64,000 nt of DNA from Dromiciops gliroides (Eukaryota > Chordata > Mammalia > Microbiotheria > Microbiotheriidae): contig NC_057861.1 of assembly GCF_019393635.1 (NCBI RefSeq), forward strand, positions 358,714,953 to 358,778,952. Direction: 5' to 3'. Position numbers and translations under genes: made by a program. Within the stretch, counting starts at the first letter, position 1. The number at the start of each line of letters is the position of its first letter. The notes beneath the pieces were generated by a model, which saw only the letters and a program-made list of their open reading frames with translations, had not been told where the DNA came from and did not search any database. Below are positions 33,971 through 44,665 of this stretch, in pieces.

Positions 33971-34764
33971 AAGCAATTCTTGTATCCCATAAGCATTATG
34001 AAGAAAATAAATTCCCAGGGAGTCCATTTTCAAAAATGCATCTCTTATTCTCCATTTTAGTCTTATATGCCTGTCATAAGGTGGGCAATGCTTATCATCA
34101 GTTCTCTGCAATTATGGTATTTAATTTCACAGTACTTAAATATTTCAGGATTATTTGTTCAATTCTCCTAAAGCTTATAAGTTCAGTCCCTACATCCTAA
34201 AATTCTAGTTGTTCTTCATTTAGTCCCCTGTTAATATTCACTCTTGTTTATACACCTTATAAGATGAGGCCCAAAGAGCATATCTTCCCAAACTCCTCCA
34301 GAGTAACCTCAAAAAAGTAGAAATAATTTTTTAAATACCTATAGGATACTTATAGTTTTCACTGATTGAGCTCAGGATGGATGGCCTCTAGCAGAGTCAA
34401 GGCACTTAACCCCTTTGCTAAACTAAATCCATCAACTAGAAAACTAGAGCTTGATAGAGATTCCAGCCCAGATAGGAATGGGTCAGCTGACTCCAGGAAG
34501 TTATTTCCCCTTTACATTCCCATGTAAATGTAGCTCACAGACCTGAAGTACAGCAGTATACAGAGAACTCTTCTGGGAGACTTGACTGGCTGAGGGTGAG
34601 GGGTGAGTGGAGAATGGTATGTATGCTGCTGGGAGGAAGCTTTCCTTTTCCTCTTAATGAGGAAACACATAAATCAACAATCTGCAAATGCTGAGATAGC
34701 TGAAAAGCCATTCCTCAGGATAATTTCCCTAAAGAACCTTGGGTAGCAAAGGAAGTTTAGAAAT
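33971..34764. other. Unassigned sequence
   Basis: No repeat or exon recognised. Confidence 0.45.
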
Positions 34765-35760
34765 AGCAGATGGCAGAAAAAGGCAAGAAGACAACTTCTG
34801 GATTCCTTAAAGTTGGTATTTGGGAAATACATTCTAATTGGACATGTGACCTTAATATTAACGATCATAGTATAAAAAAATTAGAAGAGAAACAGAGCAT
34901 ACACTTCTCACAGTTCAGGGTAAGAGATGTATTCTCAAGCAGACAAGCAATGGAGGCAATTACAAAAGATAATATAAATAACTTGACTATTTGAAAATAA
35001 AAAGCTTCTGCAGAAACAACATTAATGTATCTAGAATAAGAAGGAAAGTGGTTAATTGGAGAAAAAAATCTGTGTATGAAATTTTTCTGATAAAAGTTTG
35101 GTATCCAAGTAAGATATTTTATATACATGTGTGTGTGTGTGTGTACACATACACACATGCATATATAAATGTATAAATACATATGTGTATATACATGCAT
35201 ACATAAATATACATGTGTATACACACATATGAGTCATTACCCACTAGATAGTCAAAGGATATGAACAAAGAGTTCTTAAAAAGAAGTGTAAATTTTTCAC
35301 AACCACAAGAAAAAATGCTCCAGATGACTAATAATAAGAGAAATGCATATCTTAAAAACCCTGAAGTTTTATCTCACACCCTGAAAATTGGTCAAAAAAT
35401 TGGCTAAAAAATGGTAATGGTCAATGTTGGTTGGGGTTTTAAAAGATAGGCACACTAATACATTGCTGATATGGATGCAAAGTGGTACAACCATATGGGG
35501 AAGAAATTCAGAATTATGCAAATAAAGTTACTAAAATGTCCATACCCTTTGAACCAGATTCCACTATTGGGACACCCTCAACCTACCCCTTCATGGAGGT
35601 GGGAGGTCCACAGGTGTTAAATATTATATTTTTTCAATGTATCAACCAGTTGGGCTGTTTTCCTCTAAAAAATACTATTTGTCATATGAAATGGTTCTCT
35701 GGAAGGGGGAGAGATATTCAGGATAATTATGGTGACATAAGAAATAAAAATTATCAATAA
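34765..35760 (+). repeat. Marsupial L1, late ORF2 fragment
   Basis: Order matches the end of mammalian L1 ORF2: AAAAGCTTCTGCAGAAACAAC, AGTGGTTAATTGGAGAAAAAA, GTCAAAGGATATGAACAAAG, ATGCTCCAGATGACTAATAA, AGAGAAATGCATATCTTAAA, TATCTCACACCCTGAAAATTG, AAGTGGTACAACCATATGG and CCTTTGAACCAGATTCCACT. A TG/CA-rich tract at about 35125-35230 lies within it. The frame is broken; ordinary dead LINE. Confidence 0.75.
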
Positions 35761-35789
35761 AAAACTAATTTTTTTAAAAAGTCAGTATA

Positions 35790-36785
35790 CAGAGGCCATG
35801 GAGCCTAGAAGGCAGAGAAAAGGCAGGGACTTGCCTGAACTCTTTGAAATACCCCTCCAAACAACTTTGAGTAATGTTTCAAAATGAATTCTGGAATGGC
35901 AGAACTCACAAAAAAGATGGGGTGAAATAATTTTCTAGCCCAAGACAACTTAGAAGCACTGCAGGAAAGGACTATCTCACCCAGGTTAAAGAAGAATATA
36001 GCCCAGTGCAGGTGGTATCCAGTTAAGCCTGTAGTATGCTGCTAGCCCCAGCATAGGTCAGCAACTGAGAACCCAGTACAGCAAATCAGTGGCACAGTGG
36101 ACCAGTTGTGAGGTTTCTAGTCCCCAGCATAGCAGGCAAGTAGCCAGACCCTTGGCCTCAGGCACAGGAAGCTTGGACCAGTCTCCCCTATATACCAGGA
36201 GCAGAGCTCAACTTTAAAAGTCATGAAATAGGCTAGAAAATGGGAATTTTAAAAAAAACTGACCATAGAAAAATACTATGATGACAGGGAAAATCAAACT
36301 CAGAAGAAGATAACAATGTCAAAATGCCTACATGTTAAACCTCAAAGGGAAATTTGAATTGGTCTCAGGGAAAAACAAACAAAAATTCTTAGAAGAGTTC
36401 AAAAGGGATTTTTAAAATCAAATAAAGAAAAACTGGAAAAAATAAATGGGAATGATGCAAGAGAATTATGAAAAAAGCATCAACATTTTGGTAAAGGAAG
36501 CACAAAAAAAATTTTTTTTAAGATGTACAAAAATTCACTGAAGAAAACAACTCCTTAAAAAGTAGAATTAACCAAATGGAAAAGGAGGTATAAAAGCTTA
36601 CTGAAGAAAATAATTTCTTAAAAATTAGAATTGGCAAGTGGAAGTTAATGACTCCAAGTGACATTAAGATCAATCAAAAAATCAAAAGAATGAAAAAATA
36701 GGGGGAAAAAGTGAAATATCTCATCAGAAGTACAACTGATATGGAAAATAGATCCAGGAAAGATAATTTAAGAATTATTGGACCA
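35790..36785 (+). repeat. L1-type 5' region and ORF1 fragment
   Basis: A leader-like part (about 35790-36240) is followed by an A-rich coiled-coil-coding stretch: CAAACTCAGAAGAAGATAAC, TTGAATTGGTCTCAGGG, AAGAGTTCAAAAGGGATTTT and AAAACAACTCCTTAAAAAGTAG repeated as AAAATAATTTCTTAAAAATTAG. This fits the 5' half of an L1 ORF1. It comes after an ORF2 fragment in the same direction, so the two are separate insertions or a rearranged copy. Confidence 0.55.
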
Positions 36786-36832
36786 GGGGCAGCTTGGTGG
36801 TGCAGTGGATAAAGCACTGGCCCTGGATTCAG
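36786..36832 (+). repeat. WSINE1 head only
   Basis: 47 bases from GGGGCAGCTTGGTGGTGC to TGGATTCAG, then unrelated sequence. Loss of the 3' part is unusual for a retroposed SINE and points to a later deletion. Confidence 0.8.
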
Positions 36833-36869
36833 TTAAAATTTGACATTTTTTTTAATTTAAAGATTGTTA

Positions 36870-37060
36870 GATATGGAAGTGACCACAGAAATCAATTAGT
36901 GCAAACTCTGTATTTTATAATGGTGAAACTGAGGCCCAGAGAGGGCATGTGACTTGAAAAAAGTTCCCCCAGCTACTTGGTTGCAGAACTGGGATTCAAT
37001 GACTTTCGACCCCAAGGTCTCATTACTTATATCCCAGTGTTCTTTCTGGTTTAGACCATT
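36870..37060 (-). repeat. MIR3 SINE
   Basis: TGTATTTTATAATGGTGAAAC, TGAGGCCCAGAGAGGGCATG, GAACTGGGATTCAATGAC and CAGTGTTCTTTCTGG. Confidence 0.75.
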
Positions 37061-37089
37061 TACCTCTTCTTAAGAATCCCTGTTTTAAT

Positions 37090-37560
37090 ACCCCAAAGAG
37101 ATAAAAGAAATAGCTAAAGGACTATATGCGCAAAAATATTTATAGTAGCACTTTTTGTTGTAACAAAGAACCAGAAACTAATGGGATGCCCATTAATTGA
37201 GGAATAGTTATTGCTCCATAAGAAATGGCAAAAGGTATAGATTCAGAACCTAGGAAGACTTGTATGAACTAATGTATAATGAAGTGAGCAGAACTAGGAA
37301 AACAATTTATACAATGACTACAACATATAAAGAAAAACAGTTTTTTTAAGGAAGGATAACAGTAGTAACCAACTATTACTACAGAAGACCAATGATAAGC
37401 AAGTAGTCCCAGAGAGGTGATGGTCTAGAGGTGCAGAATGAGACATATGTTTTCAAACATGGCCAATGTATGTTCTAGGTTTGCTTGACTATTCTAATTT
37501 GGTAAAGAAGAAGGTTGTTTATTTCTGTTTGAGGGTCAGCAGAAAATTTGAGGGGGGGAA
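37090..37560 (+). repeat. Marsupial L1, end of ORF2
   Basis: CCCCAAAGAGATAAAAGAAAT, GCAAAAATATTTATAGTAGC, GGGATGCCCATTAATTGAGG, GTATGAACTAATGTATAATG and GAAGTGAGCAGAACTAGG. Parallel to 58605-58920. Possibly the 3' part of the L1 whose 5' part is at 35790-36785. Confidence 0.7.
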
Positions 37561-37690
37561 ACAGTGATCGTGATATTTTTTAAAAAAAGAAATAATAGTT
37601 CACTAACAAAGCATTTTTTAAAAATATACAGAAAAGAACAAAGGATGGTTCACAGGGAGACAAGAAGAAAAGCTTTAAAACTAACATGCT

Positions 37691-37762
37691 ATTTGACACT
37701 TACTAGCTGTGTGACCTTGGGCAAGTCACTTAACCCTCATTGCCCTGAAAGAAAAAAAAAAG
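37691..37762 (+). repeat. 5'-truncated WSINE1, 72 bp
   Basis: Only the 3' half (from TTGACACTTACTAGCTG) and the A-tail. Identical 10-bp TSD CTAACATGCT at 37681-37690 and 37763-37772. Confidence 0.88.
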
Positions 37763-37772
37763 CTAACATGCT

Positions 37773-38329
37773 GAATTTATCTTATACTTAAAAATAAGTT
37801 GAACATAATAGAGAGTTATAGTTTTATATATAGTTCTCTTTTTATGTTCTTTGGATATGAAAATATTCATATTTGTTGGCATTTACCAAGTTCAGAATAA
37901 CATAAAATAATTTTTTAAAAATTATTGCTTTAAACCATTAATAAAGCATGGTCTCAATGTTGTCAAACCAGTAATCTAATGTGGTTTGCTGGCTTGAATA
38001 CTCTTCTGAAAGAAATGAGTCATTTTAAAAAAGCAACCACAGTTTTGACACTCCTACATATACTTTAATATGAAAAGGGAGTTAAAGGTACAGGGACTGA
38101 TGTTTGCTTTTCACTAAATAGAAACTATCTGCCCCACTCCAAAAACAAACAAACGAACAAACAAAAAACACCAAAAAACCAGTGAATGGAATCACTATTT
38201 AATAAGGATTGCTGAGAAATTGGATGGCTGATGGAAAAAAAATGGATTTGGATCCAAACCTCAAACCATACACCACAATGAATTCAATAAGTTTCATTGC
38301 CGTTTCACCTGCTGTTGCACCCTAACACT
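37773..38329. other. Unassigned AT-rich sequence
   Basis: An (AAAC)n-like patch lies at about 38145-38175. Nothing else recognised. Confidence 0.45.
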
Positions 38330-38525
38330 TCCTGGGCCTCATCATTCACTCTGCCACTGAACTCTAAAAACCACTAGAGGCTTTTCCATTGGCTCTCCTG
38401 ATGAACCCTGCCATAGGGGCTGTATCCCCTTAATTGGCACGTGAGCTCCTGGAGATCAAGGACTGTCTTGACTGTTTATTTTTTCAGTTCAGCAGAGTAT
38501 TTGATGCATAGCATTTATTACATTT
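38330..38525 (+). repeat. L2 LINE 3' end
   Basis: CACGTGAGCTCCTGGAGATC, AAGGACTGTCTTGAC and TGATGCATAGCATTTATTAC form a worn L2 terminus. Confidence 0.6.
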
Positions 38526-38594
38526 TTTTCATTTGTTCATTCATCCTAACTATATTGGTGATCTAAATATTATTAAGTGGATTGTCAAAAGAGA

Positions 38595-38810
38595 GGCATC
38601 ATGGCATAGTATAGAGAGAGTTGACCTAAGATGTGGGTTCGAGTCTTGCCTCTGACATGTGACCCTAAACAAATTACTGAACTTCTCAGTGCCAGTGCTA
38701 TAGGCAACTCTTTAAGACCATAAGTTGCCAAGCAGGTATCAACATGTATTTGATAGAGGGAGTTCCCTTTACTCAATGAAATCATAACTCCAGTCCCAAA
38801 AAAAAAACCT
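38595..38810 (+). repeat. tRNA-type marsupial SINE, not WSINE1
   Basis: Starts GAGGCATCATGGCATAGTAT and contains TGTGACCCTAAACAAATTAC, CAACTCTTTAAGACCATAAG, TTGCCAAGCAGGTATCAAC, GAGGGAGTTCCCTTTACTC and ATGAAATCATAACTCCAGTCC, then an A-run. The same family recurs at 40380-40565 and 62745-63110. I do not know its accepted name. Confidence 0.6.
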
Positions 38811-39689
38811 GTAAAGAAAAATATATCCATCTTTACTATAGAGAGAATATTTATAGCAAACAAATAGGGAAAAAATCATTGCATCAATAGAAATCATGTT
38901 TGATTTTTTTTTTGGTGCTGCAAACAGTAATATCTCTCATATTCAGTCTTTGAAGATGGAGATAGACTCTTAACTATTTTTTTTTTTGCCAGTTTAGGCT
39001 CTAAACTTTTCCTTCCTTTGCATAGGTCCTGTTTGGAGAAGCTTTTGTGGCCTCCAGAAAAACTTTTTAAAAGTTTGCCAGAGGTGAAACAGGAAGTATA
39101 ATCTTTCCCCAATTGGTTATTATCTCAAAAAAGGCCAATTTTGTCTCACTACTCAGACACTAGATGAAGAGAAAGGACACACATTGATTTTGGATACATT
39201 CACTGAAGGAGAACATGAAGATAAGTTCAAGGATTGTGAACTTTCCAAGAGCTATAAAAGTATTTGAGGAGAGAATAAGAATTAACCACTTGTCAAAGAA
39301 AAGTGTTGCTGAATTTGGGGCTGACCCTTTGGAAAATTGCGAAGTAGGCAGTTTGTTTCCATAGGACTGCCCAGCCCCCTTCACCACATACCTCTTCTTT
39401 CTGTTCCCTTTCCCCTCCTCCATAGTACTTCCTCCTTCTTTCTTCATAGACCCCAAAGTTCCCTACTTCCCTTTATTACAGCCTATTTTGTTCTTAAGAG
39501 GGGAGATGGAAAACTCATTCTAATTACTGATAAGGTTTAATATGTTACTATTCCCAGGAATATTTGCTTTTGTTTTGATGAGGGGGGAGAGGTCCCTACC
39601 TATAATTTCCTTTGTATAGAGAACCTTTCTTGCTGAGGAAAGTCTTTCTACCAATGCAGATAAGTGAGTGTTTGTAATTTATAGTTTTA
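38811..39689. other. Unassigned sequence
   Basis: Frames at 38894-39112 and 39160-39540 overlap on both strands without a recognisable product. No repeat recognised. Confidence 0.45.
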
Positions 39690-39900
39690 GAGAAGTACCT
39701 GGGGTACTAAGAGGTTAAGTCACACAGTATATATACATATACATATACATATATATACACACACACATATATATACACACACACATACACACATATACAT
39801 ATATATACACATATATACATATATATATATATATATATTATATGTGTGTGTGTCAGAGGCAGTAATTGAACCCAAGTTCTCTAGTCAGAGACCAACTCCC
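39690..39900 (-). repeat. MIR-type SINE split by a TA/CA microsatellite
   Basis: AAGAGGTTAAGTCACACAG on the left and CAGAGGCAGTAATTGAACCC with AAGTTCTCTAGTCAGAG on the right flank a TATATACA/CACACA tract (39728-39852). The tract sits where CTAGTAAGTG would be, so it probably grew within the SINE. Confidence 0.55.
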
Positions 39901-40172
39901 TAGGAGATCAAATCTTAAACCAAGGAATGAATCCCTAGGTGTGGGATGAAGCATCACTGGGAGTGAGAAGGCAGAGACTGCAGAATGAAGCCTCTAGTCA
40001 GTTCTTTCCAATGGGTAAGGCTGTCTCTTTGTGATTTTTCTATCAAAACTTAAAACTAAACTAATTCACAGGGTTTCATGTAAAGTAGTTCACAGGGTTT
40101 GAAATGGGAGTAAGAAAGAGGGATGAGGTATTAAACAAAGCATTTTTCTGATTTTCCTTTAGTCTATATCTT

Positions 40173-40345
40173 TTTTGTTTTTGTTTTTGTTTCTTTTGTT
40201 GGTTTTTTGAGGGGCAATGAGGGTTAAGTGACTTGCCCAGGGTCACACAGCCAGTAAGTGTCAAGTGTCTGGGGCTGCATTTGAACTCAGGTCCTAATGA
40301 ATCCAAGGCCAGCGCTTTATCCATTGTGCCACCTAGCTGCCCCCC
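40173..40345 (-). repeat. WSINE1 SINE with 17-bp TSD
   Basis: Full copy; identical CCTTTAGTCTATATCTT at 40156-40172 and 40346-40362. Confidence 0.9.
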
Positions 40346-40379
40346 CCTTTAGTCTATATCTTAACAGTTGACAGTGTTA

Positions 40380-40565
40380 TTTTATGTATTTAGAGACAAA
40401 CAATCCTTCCTCTGACAAGACAGATACTGACTATACCTAGGCAGATCATTTGATCCCAAGCACTCTCTAAGGCTATAAATTGAAGAGCAGGCGCTGATTT
40501 GCTCTAGTAGAGTTTCCTCACTGGGAGGTTCCTAGATGAATGAAATCACAGGCCCAGTTTCCCCC
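40380..40565 (+). repeat. tRNA-type marsupial SINE, same family as 38595-38810
   Basis: TAAGGCTATAAATTGAAGAGC, AGAGTTTCCTCACTGGGAGG and GATGAATGAAATCACAGGCCC match the 38.6 kb copy in order. Confidence 0.6.
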
Positions 40566-40639
40566 CTCCTCCTTAAATCATGGGTTTTAAGATTCAAGGT
40601 AAGCCTTTAACTGATAGGTCATTGCAGCCAGGAAACGCA

Positions 40640-40760
40640 CTCCTTTTCAATCATTATCAAAATTATAATGGCAAACCACTCTAATATCTTTGCCAAGAAA
40701 AGCCCAAATGGGGTCATGGAGAGTCAGATTTGACTGAAATGACTAACCAACAATACTTCA
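40640..40760 (+). repeat. Mar1 SINE 3' part
   Basis: AATGGCAAACCACTCTAATA, TCTTTGCCAAGAAAAGCCC, AAATGGGGTCATGGAGAG and CAGATTTGACTGAAATGACT. Confidence 0.75.
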
Positions 40761-40893
40761 GATTGTTTTCATAGTTTAAAAGACTCATCACTATTTGTTG
40801 AATGTTTAGCTGCAGGTTTGCCTGAATATTATAGAATATTCCTTAAGTAATACAAAAGAATCCTTCAGTGGGGCTGCCATGAGGAAGGCCCAT

Positions 40894-41283
40894 TGTAAAC
40901 TATAAGGGGCTAAAATCTAATGAGTGGTCGCCAATAAATTATAAGCTTTAGCAAGAGTATTTAAGTGTTTAAGTATTTATTAAAGAGCATTAGGATCAGA
41001 GAGAAAGGTAAAAATCTAACTATTTCTAAGAGACCCTATCATCCGACCCACCATGGTGAGGTCAGGAACCAAAAGAGACAGAACCCCTTCACCCACGTCT
41101 GCTTCCTACTTCGTGTCCTCCTCCCAGAAATGGGAGGCTCCTCAAGTTGATTGGCTGATAGACAATACCCACTTCCTAATGCTAAGGACCTTGACCACAT
41201 GGCTTGCCCTCAGAGACCTTCTCCTCATGACAGAGCTTTGCTACAGTAAGTCTCCAGCAGGTGGCGTCATTCCAATAGTTACA
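40894..41283 (-). mobile_element. Solo ERV LTR (fossil), variant of the 17 kb family
   Basis: A 390-bp LTR read on the minus strand from TGTAACTATTGGAATGACGCC to GTTTACA. The first 250 bases resemble the LTRs at 17084-17535 and 53863-54308 (GCCACCTGCTGGAGACTTAC, GCCAATCAACTTGAGGAGCC). The last third differs, so it is another subfamily. No polypurine tract or internal sequence adjoins it, and no clear TSD is seen, which suggests greater age. Confidence 0.7.
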
Positions 41284-41417
41284 AAACTTAAAAGCAGTGT
41301 AGAAATGCAAGATTTTCTTATTATTGTCAGTGGTGGAAAGTAAAAATTTCATTTCACAACTAGCCCTAGTGGTCAAAATAGCTTAAGAATCTTGCAGTTG
41401 TCCAGAAGGACATAAAA

Positions 41418-41582
41418 TAGATTTGGAGCTAGAAGAGACCTCAGAGGCCATGTAGTCCAACTCTCATATTTAACAGGTATGGAAACTGAGGCCCAAAGAA
41501 GTAAAATGACTTGCCTAAGGTGGTACGGGTCAGAGGCAGGATTGCAACCCAAGTTTTCTGACTCCAAATCCACATTATAGTT
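41418..41582 (-). repeat. MIR3 SINE
   Basis: TTTGGAGCTAGAAGAGACCTC, GAGGCCATGTAGTCCAACTC, GGAAACTGAGGCCCAAAG and GACTTGCCTAAGGTGG. Confidence 0.8.
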
Positions 41583-41869
41583 TGCTCAGCTCTCTTATAA
41601 TTTCTGATGCTTTTGTAACCTTGATTTTTAAGTAATGGTCATACAAATGTTGTAACCGCAATAGAACATGCTTCTGGTAGTACTCATTCTGATCTCATTG
41701 AATGTCCTGATTTTGACTGGTTTGTTGACATAATCCAGTGCTTTGACTTTGCTTTTCTGAATTTGGAGCATTAATAAATGTCATAATTATTTTTTATCCT
41801 ATGCTATTTCAGTACTTGTTAGCAGCCACAGAAACCTTTGATGAATACGAATAGATGGTTTAGTATGTA

Positions 41870-41995
41870 CTGAGCTAAAATATTGGTTCTGTAACATACT
41901 ACTTCTGTGACTCTGGACAACATGATTTTATGTTTACTCATCTGTCAAATGAAAGAATTTACCTACCTGATCCCTAAAGCTGCTTCTCATGCTGG
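41870..41995 (+). repeat. MIR/MIR3-type SINE
   Basis: ACTTCTGTGACTCTGGACAAC, ACTCATCTGTCAAATGAAAG and TAAAGCTGCTTCTCATGC; strongly worn. Confidence 0.5.
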
Positions 41996-41999
41996 TCAG

Positions 42000-43160
42000 C
42001 TCTGATAATGTATGTCTACTTCTCCACTTTTCCAGACAACATAACTCTACCCTACATACCTACACTGTAGTCTTAAGCATCTTGCCAGAAGAAATAACTG
42101 CTTACTGTGAAAATGTCAGAATAATGTAAGAGAGAAGAATATGGAGTCTAAGAAAAATGAAAGAGGAAAGAATGATAAGGAAAGGGAAAAAGCAAAAGAA
42201 AACTATTTCTTAACCATTGTCCCCTTCTCATTGATGGTTCGCTTAAGTTCTAGGTTGGAGAAAATAGTTCAAAAACTTTTTTTTTTCCAGAAGACTTTTA
42301 TTCTTTGGAAATTTCTGGATATACTTGGAGATATGTAAAACAAGGATATACTAAAAGCCATTGCACTGAAAACTATTTATATTTCAAATCATTACATAGA
42401 ACATTAAAATTGTGAGTCTCTTTGGCCACTCTTTCAAATTGTTTTCATAATTTTTAGGATGTATGAGTAATTGATGTCCTAAAATAGGGTATTTATTTAT
42501 TTTTAAAATGGATTAACATTCTAGTAACCAAGGAAATAATAGGTTTCAATCTGTACAATAAAAACTTCTCTTAACCATGAAAAATTAAGTTAAGAGCACT
42601 GGTGTCAGATAAATTACAAGCAATTGGCCTATTATATATCAGGATAGGAGGGTGAAACTGGTCAATTAGAGTAATTAGTTCTGCCATCACAGGATATAAG
42701 TAAATTTTATTTTATTATAACAAAAAGAAATTAGTATGTTTCCCTCCCACTTCTCAAGTGAACTTTAGAATTCCATTGCTAACAACCCTGTTTAGCTTTA
42801 ATAAGAAAAAGTATCTTTAATGCATATCCATTTTGTCTTAGCTACGTGGCTTCATGCACACGACTCATGGTTTATGGAAACTGAAAACTATTCTGATGAC
42901 CTTAAATCCTGATTGGTTGGGAGGATTTTTTCCTAAACACAAAGTAGAGCTTGGCTACATTTTCATTATCTTTCCCTTAACAACAAAGACAACAACAAAG
43001 TACACCAATTCTTTATCTTCATTACCCTGTATGCCACTCAGCTCTCAGTCTCAGAAGGGAGAGATTTATAAAAATCACAGCCTTTAGTCGTAAAATGCCG
43101 AGTTAACAAATCTTCCTTCAATTATGAAATGTCTGTTCAGTGGATGCCAAATCAATCCCC

Positions 43161-43163
<3 letters not shown>
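42000..43163. other. Unassigned AT-rich sequence
   Basis: About 1.1 kb without recognised repeats or exons. Confidence 0.45.

Positions 43164-43255
<92 letters not shown>
43164..43255 (+). repeat. (CT)n microsatellite, about 46 units
   Basis: A pure 92-base CT tract, about 1.1 kb upstream of the CpG island. It creates Ser-Leu and Arg-Glu repeat frames on both strands, which are not genes. Confidence 0.98.
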
Positions 43256-43258
<3 letters not shown>

Positions 43259-43794
43259 CTTGCGAAATTGTGTGTAATGGAGAATGCAGTTATATCCACC
43301 AGGACTTTTTTTTCCTGCCATCTGTCTTCTGTCAAAGATTCTATCTGTCTGGGGAGAGAAAGATGAAACAAGCTTGTTTCAAGATTTTTTTTTTGACTTA
43401 GATCTGCTAAATAATTTGATTCTCTGCCATCCCTGGTGCTTTTACTAAAGCAGTTTGCTGTGGAGTTAATTTTTAAATAATGCTTTTCTTTCCTCGGGGA
43501 AACCTAGGGGCCACATATACCCCCACACAAAGGGAATTTCAGATTACAAAGGTGATTGCTGTAGACATTACTAAAACTACTCTTTTCTGCTGATCTAGTG
43601 GAAAATAACAATAAGAAATTTGAGTGTGGAGTCTAGTTTCATGGAAAAAATAACAGCCTTGGTTTTGCCTTCTACGGTAGCCCTGGGGATTTCAGATTAG
43701 CTTAATTGAATATAAATAATAGGAAAGAGAACATTGCGAAAATCCAAGAGCATTCTGAGCAGTATCCCTAGACTTTTCCTTTCCAGAAAGGTCA

Positions 43795-43985
43795 TAGGAT
43801 CCGAGATCTGGAATTAGAGGGACCTTAAAAGCCAGCTTGTCCAGCCCTCTCCCTTAAGGAAATTAATAGTCAAGGAAGCTATGCAATTTGTACAGTTACA
43901 CAGGTTATCAAAGAAAGTTGTCAAAGATGGGAATTGAAATCCCCTGACTAAAAGAGTCAGCGCTCTTTCCACTGTACCCCAAAGA
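43795..43985 (-). repeat. MIR3 SINE
   Basis: GATCTGGAATTAGAGGGACC, TTGTCCAGCCCTCTCCC, CAGTTACACAGGTTATC, TTGAAATCCCCTGACTAAAAG and CGCTCTTTCCACTGTACC. Confidence 0.75.
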
Positions 43986-44517
43986 TAAGCACCCTACATA
44001 CCACATCGGTCATAAAGAAGAAGTGATGGATGTAGGAAAAAAGTTCACAGGGAAACACCTGTAAGGGCAGTTGCTGTTGGGCCAGATAAGACCGATCAGG
44101 TCTTGTCGGTTCGACCTACGACGAGGCTGGGGATTCACAAGACATTTCCTAGTGTAAGAGGATATATGAGGTTCTTCAGTTTGGAAAAGAGCAAGCATTC
44201 TAAGGGGTTGGAAACCTAGCCCTACCTCTGAGCGAGGCAGGAAAACACCCCCCAGCATCACCACCACCACCCCAACAAAAGAGCACAAGGTGCTGCTCTA
44301 GCCCACACCCAACCTCTTTCTCTCTTCGGAAAGGCGGGGTCTGATTGGCTGGTCGTCCAGTCTGTTTGAGTAAGTGAGAGGCCAGGAAGGGCGGCGCACG
44401 GAGCCCCCGGGAGGCAAGAGCTGCGGCCACAAGCTAGCGGAGGCTGCTAGAGGCGCGGGGAGCAAGATCCCCGAGGTGGCCGCCGCTGTCCCTTGGCGGC
44501 CGGCGGCCCCCTCCGGG

Positions 44518-44568
44518 ATGGAAGGCAGGGAGGCGGCGGCTGGCGGCTGCTCCCCGAGCTGGCTCTGA
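44518..44568 (+). other. Possible upstream ORF, 16 codons
   Basis: An ATG with G at +4 opens a short frame (MEGREAAAGGCSPSWL) that stops at 44566-44568, 36 bases before the candidate main ATG at 44605. If the leader is transcribed as inferred, this would be a classical short uORF able to damp translation or allow re-initiation. It is GC-rich and may be a chance frame. Confidence 0.25.
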
Positions 44569-44604
44569 GCAGGCGCTCGCTCGTCTGCGCTCCAACAGCC
44601 TGGG

Positions 44605-44665
44605 ATGGCAGCCCGAAAGAACCACCACCCGGTCCGGGAGAGGTACCAGCTTCCTCCTGCAGCAG
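44605..44665 (+). CDS. Candidate first coding exon of an unrecognised host gene
   Basis: The ATG at 44605 has G at -3 and G at +4, a good Kozak context. It opens 20 codons reading MAARKNHHPVRERYQLPPAA plus one base, then a splice donor CAG/GTGACG with GT at 44666-44667, giving a phase 1 intron. The peptide is basic and shows no signal peptide or membrane segment. The frame lies inside the CpG island and just downstream of the promoter motifs, which is the main support. I do not recognise the protein, and no downstream exon can be recognised, so intron 1 would exceed 19 kb. It could instead be a non-coding first exon with a chance frame. Confidence 0.4.

Noticed and set aside
33863-34111. 82-codon minus-strand ORF with LPSF repeats
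   Set aside because: Direct translation of the (GGAA)n tract.
35125-35230. Possible regulatory Z-DNA tract of alternating TG/CA/TA
   Set aside because: It lies within a dead L1 fragment and is an ordinary impure microsatellite; nothing suggests function.
43084-43401. Ser-Leu and Arg-Glu repeat proteins on both strands
   Set aside because: Direct translation of the (CT)n tract.
44060-44140. tRNA-like B-box GGTTCGACCT near 44107
   Set aside because: No matching A box, no cloverleaf with paired acceptor arms could be drawn by eye, and no CCA-proximal structure.
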